Below, in pieces: positions 1 to 6,219 of a stretch of DNA of 13,740 bases (positions are counted from its first letter, which is position 1; every line of letters starts with the position of its first letter). Position numbers and translations under genes: made by a program. A model generated the notes under the pieces. That model was not told the DNA's origin and ran no database searches. It worked only from the letters and a program-made list of their open reading frames with translations. This stretch comes from an uncultured Elusimicrobium sp. (GTDB lineage Bacteria; Elusimicrobiota; Elusimicrobia; Elusimicrobiales; Elusimicrobiaceae), in NCBI GenBank assembly GCA_902787065.1, contig CADAFA010000019.1, positions 1 to 13,740 on the forward strand, given 5' to 3'.

Positions 1-737
1 GCTTTTACATGGCCTTTGGCGAGGTCAACAACATGAATATAATCACGCACACCTGTACCGTCAGGCGTATCATAATCATTACCGAAAACACTCAATTCTT
101 TTCTTTTTCCGATGGCAACTTGTGTAATATAAGGCATTAAATTATTTGGTATGCCGTTTGGGTTTTCCCCGATTAAGCCTGATTTATGCGCACCGATAGG
201 ATTAAAATATCTAAGCAAGGCAATATTCCAATCAGGCTGCGCTTTTTGCAAGTCAACTAAAATTTGTTCAATCATGCTTTTTGTCCAACCATAAGGATTG
301 GTGCAAATTCCTTTCGGGAAAGTTTCATCAATAGGGTTTGATTTCGGGTTACCGTAAACCGTTGCGGACGAAGAAAAAATCAAATTATGGCAATTATATT
401 TATTTAAAACTTCAAGCAAAACCAATGTGCCGTTTATATTATTATCATAATATTCCAAAGGTTTTTGGCAAGATTCACCGACGGCTTTAAGCCCGGCAAA
501 ATGTATACAGGAGTCAAAATGATTTTTAGAACATAAATCTTCCAAAGCTTTTTTATCACGTATATCTATATTAAAAAAGGGAACTTTTTTATTTGTAATT
601 TTTTCAATATTTTTTATAACATCTTCCGAGGAATTACACAAATTATCAATAATCACAACCTCATGATTTTGATTCAATAGTTCAACGACTGTATGGGAAC
701 CTATAAACCCGGTTCCGCCTGTTACTAAAATTTTCAT
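1..737 (-). CDS. galE: UDP-glucose 4-epimerase, C-terminus beyond the window
   Basis: Interconverts UDP-glucose and UDP-galactose in the cytoplasm (Leloir pathway, and supply of galactose for surface sugars). Reading the minus strand from the ATG at 735-737 gives 245 codons that run off the left edge; the family is usually about 330-340 residues, so roughly the last 90 are missing. The N-terminus carries the extended-SDR NAD-binding glycine motif TGGTGFIG (residues 6-13). Then come the serine-rich active-site segment SSSATVYG (122-129) and the catalytic pair Y149 and K153 in YGWTK. RYFNPIGAH (177-185) and RDYIHVVDLA (231-240) are also typical GalE segments. A GGAGA ribosome site lies about 6 nt before the start, and an extended -10 (TGGTAAAAT on the minus strand, near 763-771) lies further upstream. 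It is divergent from the secreted protein at 897. The GalE assignment is firm; specificity for UDP-GlcNAc/GalNAc cannot be excluded. Confidence 0.95.
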   Translation of the reverse strand, partial: MKILVTGGTGFIGSHTVVELLNQNHEVVIIDNLCNSSEDVIKNIEKITNKKVPFFNIDIRDKKALEDLCSKNHFDSCIHFAGLKAVGESCQKPLEYYDNNINGTLVLLEVLNKYNCHNLIFSSSATVYGNPKSNPIDETFPKGICTNPYGWTKSMIEQILVDLQKAQPDWNIALLRYFNPIGAHKSGLIGENPNGIPNNLMPYITQVAIGKRKELSVFGNDYDTPDGTGVRDYIHVVDLAKGHVK

Positions 738-829
738 ATTTATCTCCAAATTTCTTTATTAAATTTTACCATATTTGAGGTTATTTATATGGGTCCCAAG
801 ACCTAAAAGTATAATAGGCCAAAATTTTT

Positions 830-858
830 TTGCACGCATGTAAAATATTTGCTATAAT
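830..858 (+). promoter_or_regulatory. Sigma70-type promoter of the secreted protein gene at 897
   Basis: TTGCAC (830-835), a 17-nt spacer and a consensus TATAAT (853-858). The expected start of transcription is around 864-866, leaving a leader of about 32 nt with an AAGGAG ribosome site (885-890) six nt before the ATG. It is among the best-matching promoters in the window. Confidence 0.75.
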
Positions 859-859
859 A

Positions 860-879
860 TTGTTAGTTAAGACTAACAA
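860..879. promoter_or_regulatory. Perfect 8-4-8 inverted repeat at the transcription start (candidate operator)
   Basis: TTGTTAGT (860-867), TAAG, ACTAACAA (872-879): arms are perfectly complementary with a 4-nt centre. The repeat begins one base after the -10 and covers the predicted +1, where a bound repressor would block polymerase. It could also form a short hairpin at the 5' end of the mRNA. It lies upstream of the ribosome site and has no U-tract, so it is not a terminator. The TTAG...CTAA core loosely recalls DtxR/MntR-type boxes, but the match is too weak to name a regulator. Confidence 0.5.
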
Positions 880-896
880 AATATAAGGAGAATAAT

Positions 897-1424
897 ATGA
901 AAAAATTAATAATAACTTTAATAATAACTGCCGCAGCTGCGCCGATATTTGCATTTGATTTTAATTCTAATAACTTAGTTATAAATTCAGAAATAAAATC
1001 AGAGATACAAAAAACCCTTTTACAAGAAGTAAAATCTGAGGTGCTAGGAAATATTTTATATCAAAATAATAATTCCGGACAAGAATCAAAACCGGAAGTT
1101 GTTACCCTGATTTCAGAAAAGATGAAACTTGCTCTGCAAGAAATTACACGTAACACAAAAATGCGCAGGAATATTTTTACCAGCAGTTTTATTACAGAGC
1201 AAAAAATTCAAAAATACAGATATTCAGATATGCTGAGGTACAATGTTCCTCTTAAAATTTATAAATATGTTGTATCAAATTTTGATTTAGATAAGATAAA
1301 AAATCCAAATGTTATTTGTATACATCATGAAGAAACTATGATAGAATTTCGTTTTCAATATCTATCGCATTTTGTTGTTGTATATTATGATTATAACTAT
1401 AAAAATAACCTATTTCACATATAA
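897..1424 (+). CDS. Secreted protein of unknown function
   Basis: A 175-residue protein that I do not recognise. Residues 1 to about 19 form a clear Sec signal peptide: a KK n-region, a hydrophobic core rich in Ile, Leu and Ala, and a likely cut after IFA. The mature protein is therefore periplasmic or exported. It is rich in Lys, Asn, Ile and Tyr, with a probably helical first half (about 28-95). A short aromatic-rich C-terminus (about 150-175) could form beta strands. There is no Cys pair, lipobox, transmembrane segment or catalytic motif. The start is well supported by AAGGAG six nt upstream. It is transcribed alone from the promoter at 830-858 and converges with the conserved gene ending at 1440, only 15 nt away. 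The inverted repeat at its +1 suggests it is specifically regulated. Real gene: likely; function: unknown. Confidence 0.8.
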   Translation: MKKLIITLIITAAAAPIFAFDFNSNNLVINSEIKSEIQKTLLQEVKSEVLGNILYQNNNSGQESKPEVVTLISEKMKLALQEITRNTKMRRNIFTSSFITEQKIQKYRYSDMLRYNVPLKIYKYVVSNFDLDKIKNPNVICIHHEETMIEFRFQYLSHFVVVYYDYNYKNNLFHI

Positions 1425-1439
1425 TTGATTAATCAATAT

Positions 1440-1940
1440 CTAAATAAACGGATTATAAGCCCATTGTAAGAGTGCTTGCCTTTGTCTAGGCCGGCACTCT
1501 AATTTATTTGGTGGGCAGTTCTTTAAAATCTGCGCTTTATGCCGCTTAAAAGACTTCCAACGCGCAATTTGCACGCGGTCAATTTCCGGCAAACGTCTGC
1601 CCAAATAATAGCGGCAATACCATTGAAACCAACCCCGAACATCCGGCCCGATAATCCAGCCCTTTCTTTGCCATTCCTGTAAACTCTGGCGCGATTTTAT
1701 TTTGAAGTAATTTAATTCAATATTTGGTTTTTCAGTGTCAAGTTTAGCTTTTGTAAACCAATTTTGTGGAAATTCTTTTTGGCAGTCCGTTAAATAATGC
1801 CCTTCAAAAACCCCGAGTTCCAGCATTTGTTTAGGTGTAAGTTCCGGTTTAAAATCTGGCGCGTAATTCTGCCCTTCCTTCTCTGTTAAAATATATGAAT
1901 ACCCCTTTTGCATTTTGTCATGCACTTTTATTATCTTCAT
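1440..1940 (-). CDS. Conserved protein of unknown function (Trp/Arg-rich, GWFQWYCRYYLGRR family)
   Basis: A 166-residue cytoplasmic protein without signal peptide or membrane segment. The open frame extends to an ATG at 1983-1985, but I place the start at 1938-1940. A GGGGG ribosome site precedes that ATG, and the promoter at 1957-1985 would transcribe only from about 1950. The middle and C-terminus are dense in Trp, Tyr, Arg and Pro. Notable segments are ELTPKQMLELGVFEGHYLTDC, then GWFQWYCRYYLGRR, and finally CRPRQRQALLQWAYNP. I recall the same pattern in unnamed proteins from many bacteria and from fungi, but know of no assigned function. The conserved Arg and aromatic residues would suit nucleic acid or nucleotide binding; that is inference only. 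It is divergent from the CDF exporter, and the two promoter regions overlap. The stop is TAG, the only non-TAA stop in the window. Confidence 0.85.
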   Translation of the reverse strand: MKIIKVHDKMQKGYSYILTEKEGQNYAPDFKPELTPKQMLELGVFEGHYLTDCQKEFPQNWFTKAKLDTEKPNIELNYFKIKSRQSLQEWQRKGWIIGPDVRGWFQWYCRYYLGRRLPEIDRVQIARWKSFKRHKAQILKNCPPNKLECRPRQRQALLQWAYNPFI

Positions 1941-1956
1941 AATAACCCCCATTATT

Positions 1957-1985
1957 TTTATATCAAATTTTTGCTTTAAAGCCAA
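1957..1985 (-). promoter_or_regulatory. Promoter of the conserved unknown gene ending at 1440
   Basis: On the minus strand: TTGGCT (1980-1985), 17-nt spacer, TATAAA (1957-1962). It places the transcript start near 1950 and so decides the downstream start codon at 1940. It sits within about 35 nt of the divergent CDF start, so both directions share one small control region. Confidence 0.6.
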
Positions 1986-2018
1986 GAGTACCCTTTAATA
2001 TAGTAAAATATATTTGAT

Positions 2019-3140
2019 ATGAACAAAAATATTATAATGAACCGAGAAAAAATAATTGTTAAAACCGGCATTGTCGGTATAGTTACCAATATTTTCTTAG
2101 CCGGTTTTAAAACAGCGGTCGGCTTGCTTGCCCATTCTATTGCAATAGTCTTGGATGCCGTAAATAATTTGTCTGATGTCTTATCTTCCGTAGTTACAAT
2201 TATCGGTGCTAAACTTGCTAATAAAGCGCCAGACAAAAAACATCCTCTTGGCCACGGTAGAATAGAGTATATAAGTTCTATGATTGTTTCCGCAATTATT
2301 TTATATGTTGGTATAGTGGCTATAATAGAATCTTTCAAAAAAATTATTTATCCGCAAAAGCCTGAATATACTTTTATCACACTTTTTGTAGTTTTTGTAG
2401 CTGTTATAGTAAAAATTTTCCTAAGCCGTTATGTTGAAAAGCAAGGGGAGAAGGTTAATTCCGGTGCTTTAATCGGTTCCGGGAAAGATGCCTTTTTTGA
2501 TGCTCTTTTATCTGCCTCTGTATTAGCTTGTGCGGTTTTTTATCTGATTTTCAAGATATCTTTGGAAGCCTATATGGGCCTTGTAATATCTTTTGTAATT
2601 ATAAGAGCCGGTTTAAAAATGATGAGGGAAACTTTACACGATATTTTAGGCCAAAGGGCGGACTCAAAAATGAGCCGTGAAATAAAACAAATTTTACAGG
2701 AAGAACCCGAAATACGCGGTGTATATGATTTGATGATAAATAATTACGGGCCTAATAAAAACTATGCATCCTTGCACGTTGAATTGCCTGACACGATGTG
2801 TGTTGAAGAAGTGGACCGCCTAACCCGTAAGATAGAGGAAAAAGTCTATCATAAAACAGGGGTAATTTTAATAGGCGTGGGGGTTTATTCTTATAATACC
2901 AAAGGTGGCGAGGCAGCTAAAATACGCAATAATATTCAGCAAATGGTTCTTGCGCATGAGTGGGCCTTACAGATCCATGGCTTTTATGCAAATGTGGAAG
3001 AAAAAAGTTTACGTTTTGATGTTGTCCTCAGTTTTGATATAGATAAAGAACAAGCTTTAAAAATTTTATTTGAGGAAATACAGAAAGCGTATCCCTCCTA
3101 TAAAATACAAATTGTTCCGGACGTTGATATCAGCGATTAA
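2019..3140 (+). CDS. Cation diffusion facilitator (CDF) family exporter, probably Mn2+
   Basis: Inner-membrane proton/divalent-metal antiporter that lowers cytoplasmic metal. 373 residues: six hydrophobic segments (about residues 13-205), then a soluble C-terminal metal-binding domain (about 215-373). The TM2 motif is LDAVNNLSD, giving N49 and D53 at the primary metal site. TM5 has KDAFFD, giving D157 and D161. The TM2-TM3 loop carries HPLGHGRIEY (75-84). Zn-type CDFs normally have a His in the TM5 pair. The N-D/D-D set here is, as I recall, associated with bacterial Mn exporters of the MntE/MneP type, so Mn2+ is the preferred guess. The C-terminal DLMINNYGPNK...HVELPD stretch is typical of this branch. 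No ribosome site precedes either ATG (2019 or 2037), so the mRNA may be leaderless or weakly translated. No Mn riboswitch fits in the short leader. The methyltransferase follows 8 nt later. Confidence 0.93.
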   Translation: MNKNIIMNREKIIVKTGIVGIVTNIFLAGFKTAVGLLAHSIAIVLDAVNNLSDVLSSVVTIIGAKLANKAPDKKHPLGHGRIEYISSMIVSAIILYVGIVAIIESFKKIIYPQKPEYTFITLFVVFVAVIVKIFLSRYVEKQGEKVNSGALIGSGKDAFFDALLSASVLACAVFYLIFKISLEAYMGLVISFVIIRAGLKMMRETLHDILGQRADSKMSREIKQILQEEPEIRGVYDLMINNYGPNKNYASLHVELPDTMCVEEVDRLTRKIEEKVYHKTGVILIGVGVYSYNTKGGEAAKIRNNIQQMVLAHEWALQIHGFYANVEEKSLRFDVVLSFDIDKEQALKILFEEIQKAYPSYKIQIVPDVDISD

Positions 3141-3148
3141 ATACCGTT

Positions 3149-4393
3149 ATGCAATTACCGCAAGAGTTTATTTGTTATACCTCCCAACTTTTTGGCGATG
3201 AGCGTTGGAATAAATTTTTAAAATCACTTGAAGAAAATCCGACAATAAGTATCCGTTTTAACCCTTGGAAATATAAACAGGAGCAACTTTTCGATGATTT
3301 AAAACCTGTGCCCTGGTGCAATCAAGCTTATTGGCTTAAGGAACGTCCTAATTTTACTTTAGATCCGCTTTTTCATGCCGGTGTTTACTATGTGCAGGAG
3401 GCCGGTTCTTTATTCTTGGACTATGTTTTGCGGCAATATGTTAATTCGCCCGTATTGGCTTTAGATTTATGCGCTGCCCCCGGCGGCAAATCAACTTTAA
3501 TGCGTGCTGCGCTACCGCAAGGTTCAATGTTAATCAGTAATGAGCCGGACCGCCGCCGCGCTAATATTTTACTTGAAAATATGTTAAAACAAGGGCACCC
3601 TGATGTTTTGGTAACCCATAATTTACCACACGATTTTAATACAAATAAGTGGACTTTTGATGTAATTTTAGCAGATGTTCCCTGTTCAGGAGAGGGTTTA
3701 TTTCGCAAAGATGAAGGCGCAGTAAAAGAATGGAGTTTGGCAAATGTTTTGTACTGCCAAAAACGCCAACGTAAAATTTTAGAGGATATTTGGCCTTGCT
3801 TGCGCCCCGGTGGAATTTTTATTTACAGCACTTGCACTTTTAATATGAAGGAAAATGAGGAAAATGTCCGCTTTATTGCGGAAGAACTTGGTGCGGAAAT
3901 TTTGCCTGTTCCCGTGAAACCTGAGTGGCAAATTACAGGATCTTTATTAAATGGTTGGAACAAACCCGTATATCGTTTTATCCAAGGTATTACGCAAAGC
4001 GAGGGGCTTTTTATGGCAGTACTTCGTAAAAAAGGGGAAAGTTCTTGCCCTGTTGTTTTGCCAAGTTCCGCACGCAAACATGCACAAGTAAATAAATTAA
4101 TACACTTGTTATCAGACGGTAACCCAAAGCCCGAACAAAAAGGAAAGGAACAAATCCCTACGTCCGCACAAGCACTTTCTTTAAGTTGTTCTAAAGATAT
4201 TTACCCGCAGGTAGAACTTACTTTGGAACAAGCTCAACGTTATTTACATCGTGAAGCTTTATTTTTACCGATGGGAACTCCACAAGGTTTTATTATTGTC
4301 ACTTACAAAAAACATCCGCTTGGTTTTATGAAAAATTTAGGCACTCGTGCCAACAATTTATACCCCAAAAATTGGGCTATACGCAGTTTATAA
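3149..4393 (+). CDS. NOL1/NOP2/Sun family 16S rRNA cytosine-C5 methyltransferase (RsmF/YebU-like)
   Basis: S-adenosylmethionine-dependent enzyme making 5-methylcytosine in rRNA. 414 residues: an N-terminal RNA-binding part, the Rossmann methyltransferase core (about 80-290), and a C-terminal region that in this family is PUA-like (about 330-410). SAM-binding motif I is LDLCAAPGGKST (105-116). Motif IV is ADVPCSGEG (175-183) with C179, the residue that releases the product. Motif VI is IYSTCTFN (225-232), whose C229 is the catalytic nucleophile. The FRKDE following GEG is typical of the RsmF branch rather than RsmB, which also carries a NusB domain missing here. RsmF modifies C1407 in E. coli; the same target is assumed. 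It starts 8 nt after the CDF stop, so it is probably co-transcribed. Its stop overlaps the stop of the convergent macrodomain gene by 6 bp. Confidence 0.93.
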   Translation: MQLPQEFICYTSQLFGDERWNKFLKSLEENPTISIRFNPWKYKQEQLFDDLKPVPWCNQAYWLKERPNFTLDPLFHAGVYYVQEAGSLFLDYVLRQYVNSPVLALDLCAAPGGKSTLMRAALPQGSMLISNEPDRRRANILLENMLKQGHPDVLVTHNLPHDFNTNKWTFDVILADVPCSGEGLFRKDEGAVKEWSLANVLYCQKRQRKILEDIWPCLRPGGIFIYSTCTFNMKENEENVRFIAEELGAEILPVPVKPEWQITGSLLNGWNKPVYRFIQGITQSEGLFMAVLRKKGESSCPVVLPSSARKHAQVNKLIHLLSDGNPKPEQKGKEQIPTSAQALSLSCSKDIYPQVELTLEQAQRYLHREALFLPMGTPQGFIIVTYKKHPLGFMKNLGTRANNLYPKNWAIRSL

Positions 4394-4882
4394 CAAATTA
4401 TCGTATAAGGTCTTATCTTCTTCGGAAAAGCAGACAAATATAATTTCTTTGATATTTTGTAAATTAGGCAAAAATTCTTTGACGGTATTTAAAGCAATTT
4501 CAGCGGCCTTTTGTTTAGGGAAGCGGTACACTCCTGTTGAAATACATGGGAAAGCAATACTTGTGCAGGAATATTTTTCAGCCAGTTTTAAAGGATTTAT
4601 ATAACAGTTTTTTAATGCCTCTGCTTCGTTGTTTTTGCCACCATACCAAACAGGACCTACGGTATGAATCACATATTTGCAAGGTAGTTTATAAGCAGCG
4701 GTTATTTTAGCCTCACCTGTTTTGCAGCCGCCTAAGATGCGGCACTCTTTAAGCAACTCCGGCCCTGCTGCACGATGTATTGCACCGTCTACGCCACCTC
4801 CGCCCAAAAGGGTATGGTTTGCGGCATTGACAATGGCATCAACCTTAAATTTAGTTATATCCCCTTGCAAAGCTTTAATCAT
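4388..4882 (-). CDS. Macrodomain protein, O-acetyl-ADP-ribose deacetylase / ADP-ribose hydrolase (YmdB-like)
   Basis: Single-domain 164-residue macrodomain of the usual length for the MacroD/YmdB group, cytoplasmic. It binds ADP-ribose and typically hydrolyses O-acetyl-ADP-ribose or removes mono-ADP-ribose from Asp/Glu side chains. The binding and catalytic segments are all present. VDAIVNAANHTLLGGGGVDG (14-33) contains the Asn N22 and Asp D32 that match the YmdB active site. GAIHRAAGPEL follows, then the phosphate loop ISTGVYRFP (114-122). It ends tail to tail with the methyltransferase, the two reading frames sharing 6 bp that include both stop codons. It is divergent from the VanX-like gene 92 nt away. 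I see no clear ribosome site before its ATG. No ADP-ribosyltransferase partner (DarT-like) is adjacent, so a toxin-antitoxin role is not supported. Confidence 0.93.
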   Translation of the reverse strand: MIKALQGDITKFKVDAIVNAANHTLLGGGGVDGAIHRAAGPELLKECRILGGCKTGEAKITAAYKLPCKYVIHTVGPVWYGGKNNEAEALKNCYINPLKLAEKYSCTSIAFPCISTGVYRFPKQKAAEIALNTVKEFLPNLQNIKEIIFVCFSEEDKTLYDNLL

Positions 4883-4911
4883 AAATATATTTTAGAAAAA
4901 TATTCTGTCTT

Positions 4912-4940
4912 TTGCATATCCATTTACAAAGTAGTAAAAT
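4912..4940 (+). promoter_or_regulatory. Promoter of the dipeptidase operon
   Basis: TTGCAT (4912-4917), exactly 17 nt, TAAAAT (4935-4940). The start of transcription would be near 4947, about 28 nt before the ATG at 4975, with AGGAG (4963-4967) as ribosome site. It probably drives the dipeptidase, the GNAT protein and the nitroreductase. Confidence 0.7.
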
Positions 4941-4974
4941 AAAAGCAAGGAATTTTTATTTTAGGAGATAAGAT

Positions 4975-5667
4975 ATGAAAAAACTTATTTTAATGTTTAT
5001 TTTATTTTTGACTTTTATAGTACAAGCTGTAGCTGCTATTCAAGCTAAGGATAAAATATCTTACGATAAAAGCGGTTTTGATAAAATTTATAATGTTATA
5101 GATGATGCCGTATTTGATTTGCGTTATTATTCAGCTTATAATTTTACAGGCTCAAAAATTAGGGGTTATAAAGCCCCCGTTGCTTATATGACAAAAGAAG
5201 CTTTACAAGCCCTTGCTAAAGCGGCGGCAGATTTACGCAAACAAGGCTATCGTATTTTGGTATGGGATTCTTACCGCCCGCAAAAAGCAGTAAACCATTT
5301 CGTTGAGTGGATAAATGATCCAAATGATGAGGGGAATAAAAGTTTTTATGCGGAACTGGAAAAATCTCAGCTAGTAGCCGGCAATTATATTGCAACGCGC
5401 TCCGGACACTCCCGTGGGAGTACTATTGATTTAACAATAATAAAACAAGACGGTTCTTTTGTTGATATGGGTGGTACTTTTGATTTGTTCAGTGAAGTTT
5501 CCCACCCAAACTATAGTAAATTAACTAAAGAACAAAAACGTAACCGTAAAATTTTACATGATGCCATGGTCAGAGCCGGGTTTAAAGGTATAAGTTCCGA
5601 GTGGTGGCACTTTACCCTCAAAAACGAACCTTACAAAGATACTTATTTTAATTTTGATGTAGAGTAA
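4975..5667 (+). CDS. Secreted D-alanyl-D-alanine dipeptidase, VanX/DdpX (peptidase M15D) family
   Basis: Zinc dipeptidase that splits D-Ala-D-Ala. 230 residues: a Sec signal peptide (about 1-21: KK, hydrophobic core, cut near AVA-AI) and a mature domain of normal VanX length. The hallmark motifs are complete. R101 lies in WDSYRPQKAV and matches the substrate arginine. Zinc ligands H145 and D152 lie in SGHSRGSTID. The catalytic E209 and the third zinc ligand H212 lie in SSEWWHF. VanX of vancomycin resistance is cytoplasmic; the signal peptide here argues for periplasmic salvage of D-Ala-D-Ala from peptidoglycan turnover or from other bacteria, as for DdpX. No vanH, ligase or two-component genes are nearby, so it should not be called a resistance gene. 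It is the first gene of a probable three-gene unit: 12 nt to the GNAT gene, then 45 nt to the nitroreductase. Confidence 0.93.
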   Translation: MKKLILMFILFLTFIVQAVAAIQAKDKISYDKSGFDKIYNVIDDAVFDLRYYSAYNFTGSKIRGYKAPVAYMTKEALQALAKAAADLRKQGYRILVWDSYRPQKAVNHFVEWINDPNDEGNKSFYAELEKSQLVAGNYIATRSGHSRGSTIDLTIIKQDGSFVDMGGTFDLFSEVSHPNYSKLTKEQKRNRKILHDAMVRAGFKGISSEWWHFTLKNEPYKDTYFNFDVE

Positions 5668-5679
5668 TTAATTTTTTAA

Positions 5680-6174
5680 ATGGAAATAAGGCCCTATAAA
5701 TCTTTGGATTTTGATACAATAAAAACTTGGATTAAAGATAAAAGAAGCCATGCCTTATGGTGTGCTGATTTAATACCGTACCCTTTACTGAAACATAGTT
5801 TTGAAAAAACATTAAAAGAACTTTCTTTAACAAGTAAAGACACTCCTTTTGTAGCTATAAACGACGACGGTGTAATTGTAGGGTTTTTCTGCTATTCATT
5901 TGTTCCTTCTACAAAAGAAGGAAAATTAAAATTTATAATAATTTCACCGGAGTTTAGAGGTAAAGGTTATGGTAAAAAAATGGTTACTTTAGCAATTAAA
6001 AACGCTTTTTGTAATAGCCGAACTGAGACTATTCAATTAAATGTTTTTTGCAATAATGAGCAAGCCAAAAAATGTTATTTAAGGGCAGGTTTTTCAGAAC
6101 GTTTAATCACTGAAGATGCCTTTTGCTTTAATAACGAAAAATGGGCAAGATGTAATATGGTAATAAAAAAATAA
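5680..6174 (+). CDS. GNAT family N-acetyltransferase
   Basis: 164-residue cytoplasmic acetyl-CoA-dependent acyltransferase, the normal length for a single GNAT domain. Beta strand 4 (about 82-89) leads into the pyrophosphate-binding P-loop RGKGYG (93-98). After it comes the alpha helix that closes the CoA site. The motif B region NVFCNNEQAKKCYLRAGF (about residue 121 on) is the classic N-x-x-A...Y-x-x-x-GF ending of RimI-like and small-molecule GNATs. The substrate cannot be read from the sequence. It starts 12 nt after the dipeptidase stop and has no recognisable ribosome site, which suggests translation coupled to the upstream gene. An acceptor linked to D-amino acids or peptides is an attractive but untested idea from context. 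Confidence 0.9.
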   Translation: MEIRPYKSLDFDTIKTWIKDKRSHALWCADLIPYPLLKHSFEKTLKELSLTSKDTPFVAINDDGVIVGFFCYSFVPSTKEGKLKFIIISPEFRGKGYGKKMVTLAIKNAFCNSRTETIQLNVFCNNEQAKKCYLRAGFSERLITEDAFCFNNEKWARCNMVIKK

Positions 6175-6219
6175 TTTAGGCAAATAAAGTTTCATAAATA
6201 TTATTTAACGGGGATTTTT

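Noticed and set aside
1424..1437. 14-bp palindrome ATTGATTAATCAAT between convergent genes as a terminator
   Set aside because: It has almost no GC, no loop and no T run; in such AT-rich DNA a palindrome of this kind is easily fortuitous.
1941..1985. N-terminal extension of the conserved protein starting at the ATG at 1985
   Set aside because: The promoter at 1957-1985 overlaps the extension, and only the ATG at 1940 has a ribosome site (GGGGG).
1986..2018. Mn-sensing (yybP-ykoY type) riboswitch before the CDF gene
   Set aside because: The leader is far too short and no structured GC-containing helices are present.
1976..2338. Open frame on the minus strand opposite the CDF gene
   Set aside because: It lies within a well-supported gene in the other direction and its translation has no family features.
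3421..4077. Two minus-strand open frames inside the rRNA methyltransferase gene
   Set aside because: They overlap invariant catalytic motifs of the true gene and lack ribosome sites and recognisable products.
4347..4604. Plus-strand open frame covering the methyltransferase end and the macrodomain gene
   Set aside because: Antisense to the conserved macrodomain; composition and translation look accidental.
4388..4882. Macrodomain as antitoxin of an ADP-ribosylating toxin pair
   Set aside because: No DarT-like or other ADP-ribosyltransferase gene is adjacent, and the sequence fits the general YmdB type.
4975..5667. Vancomycin resistance locus
   Set aside because: Only the dipeptidase is present and it carries a signal peptide; vanH, the D-Ala-D-Lac ligase and vanRS are absent.
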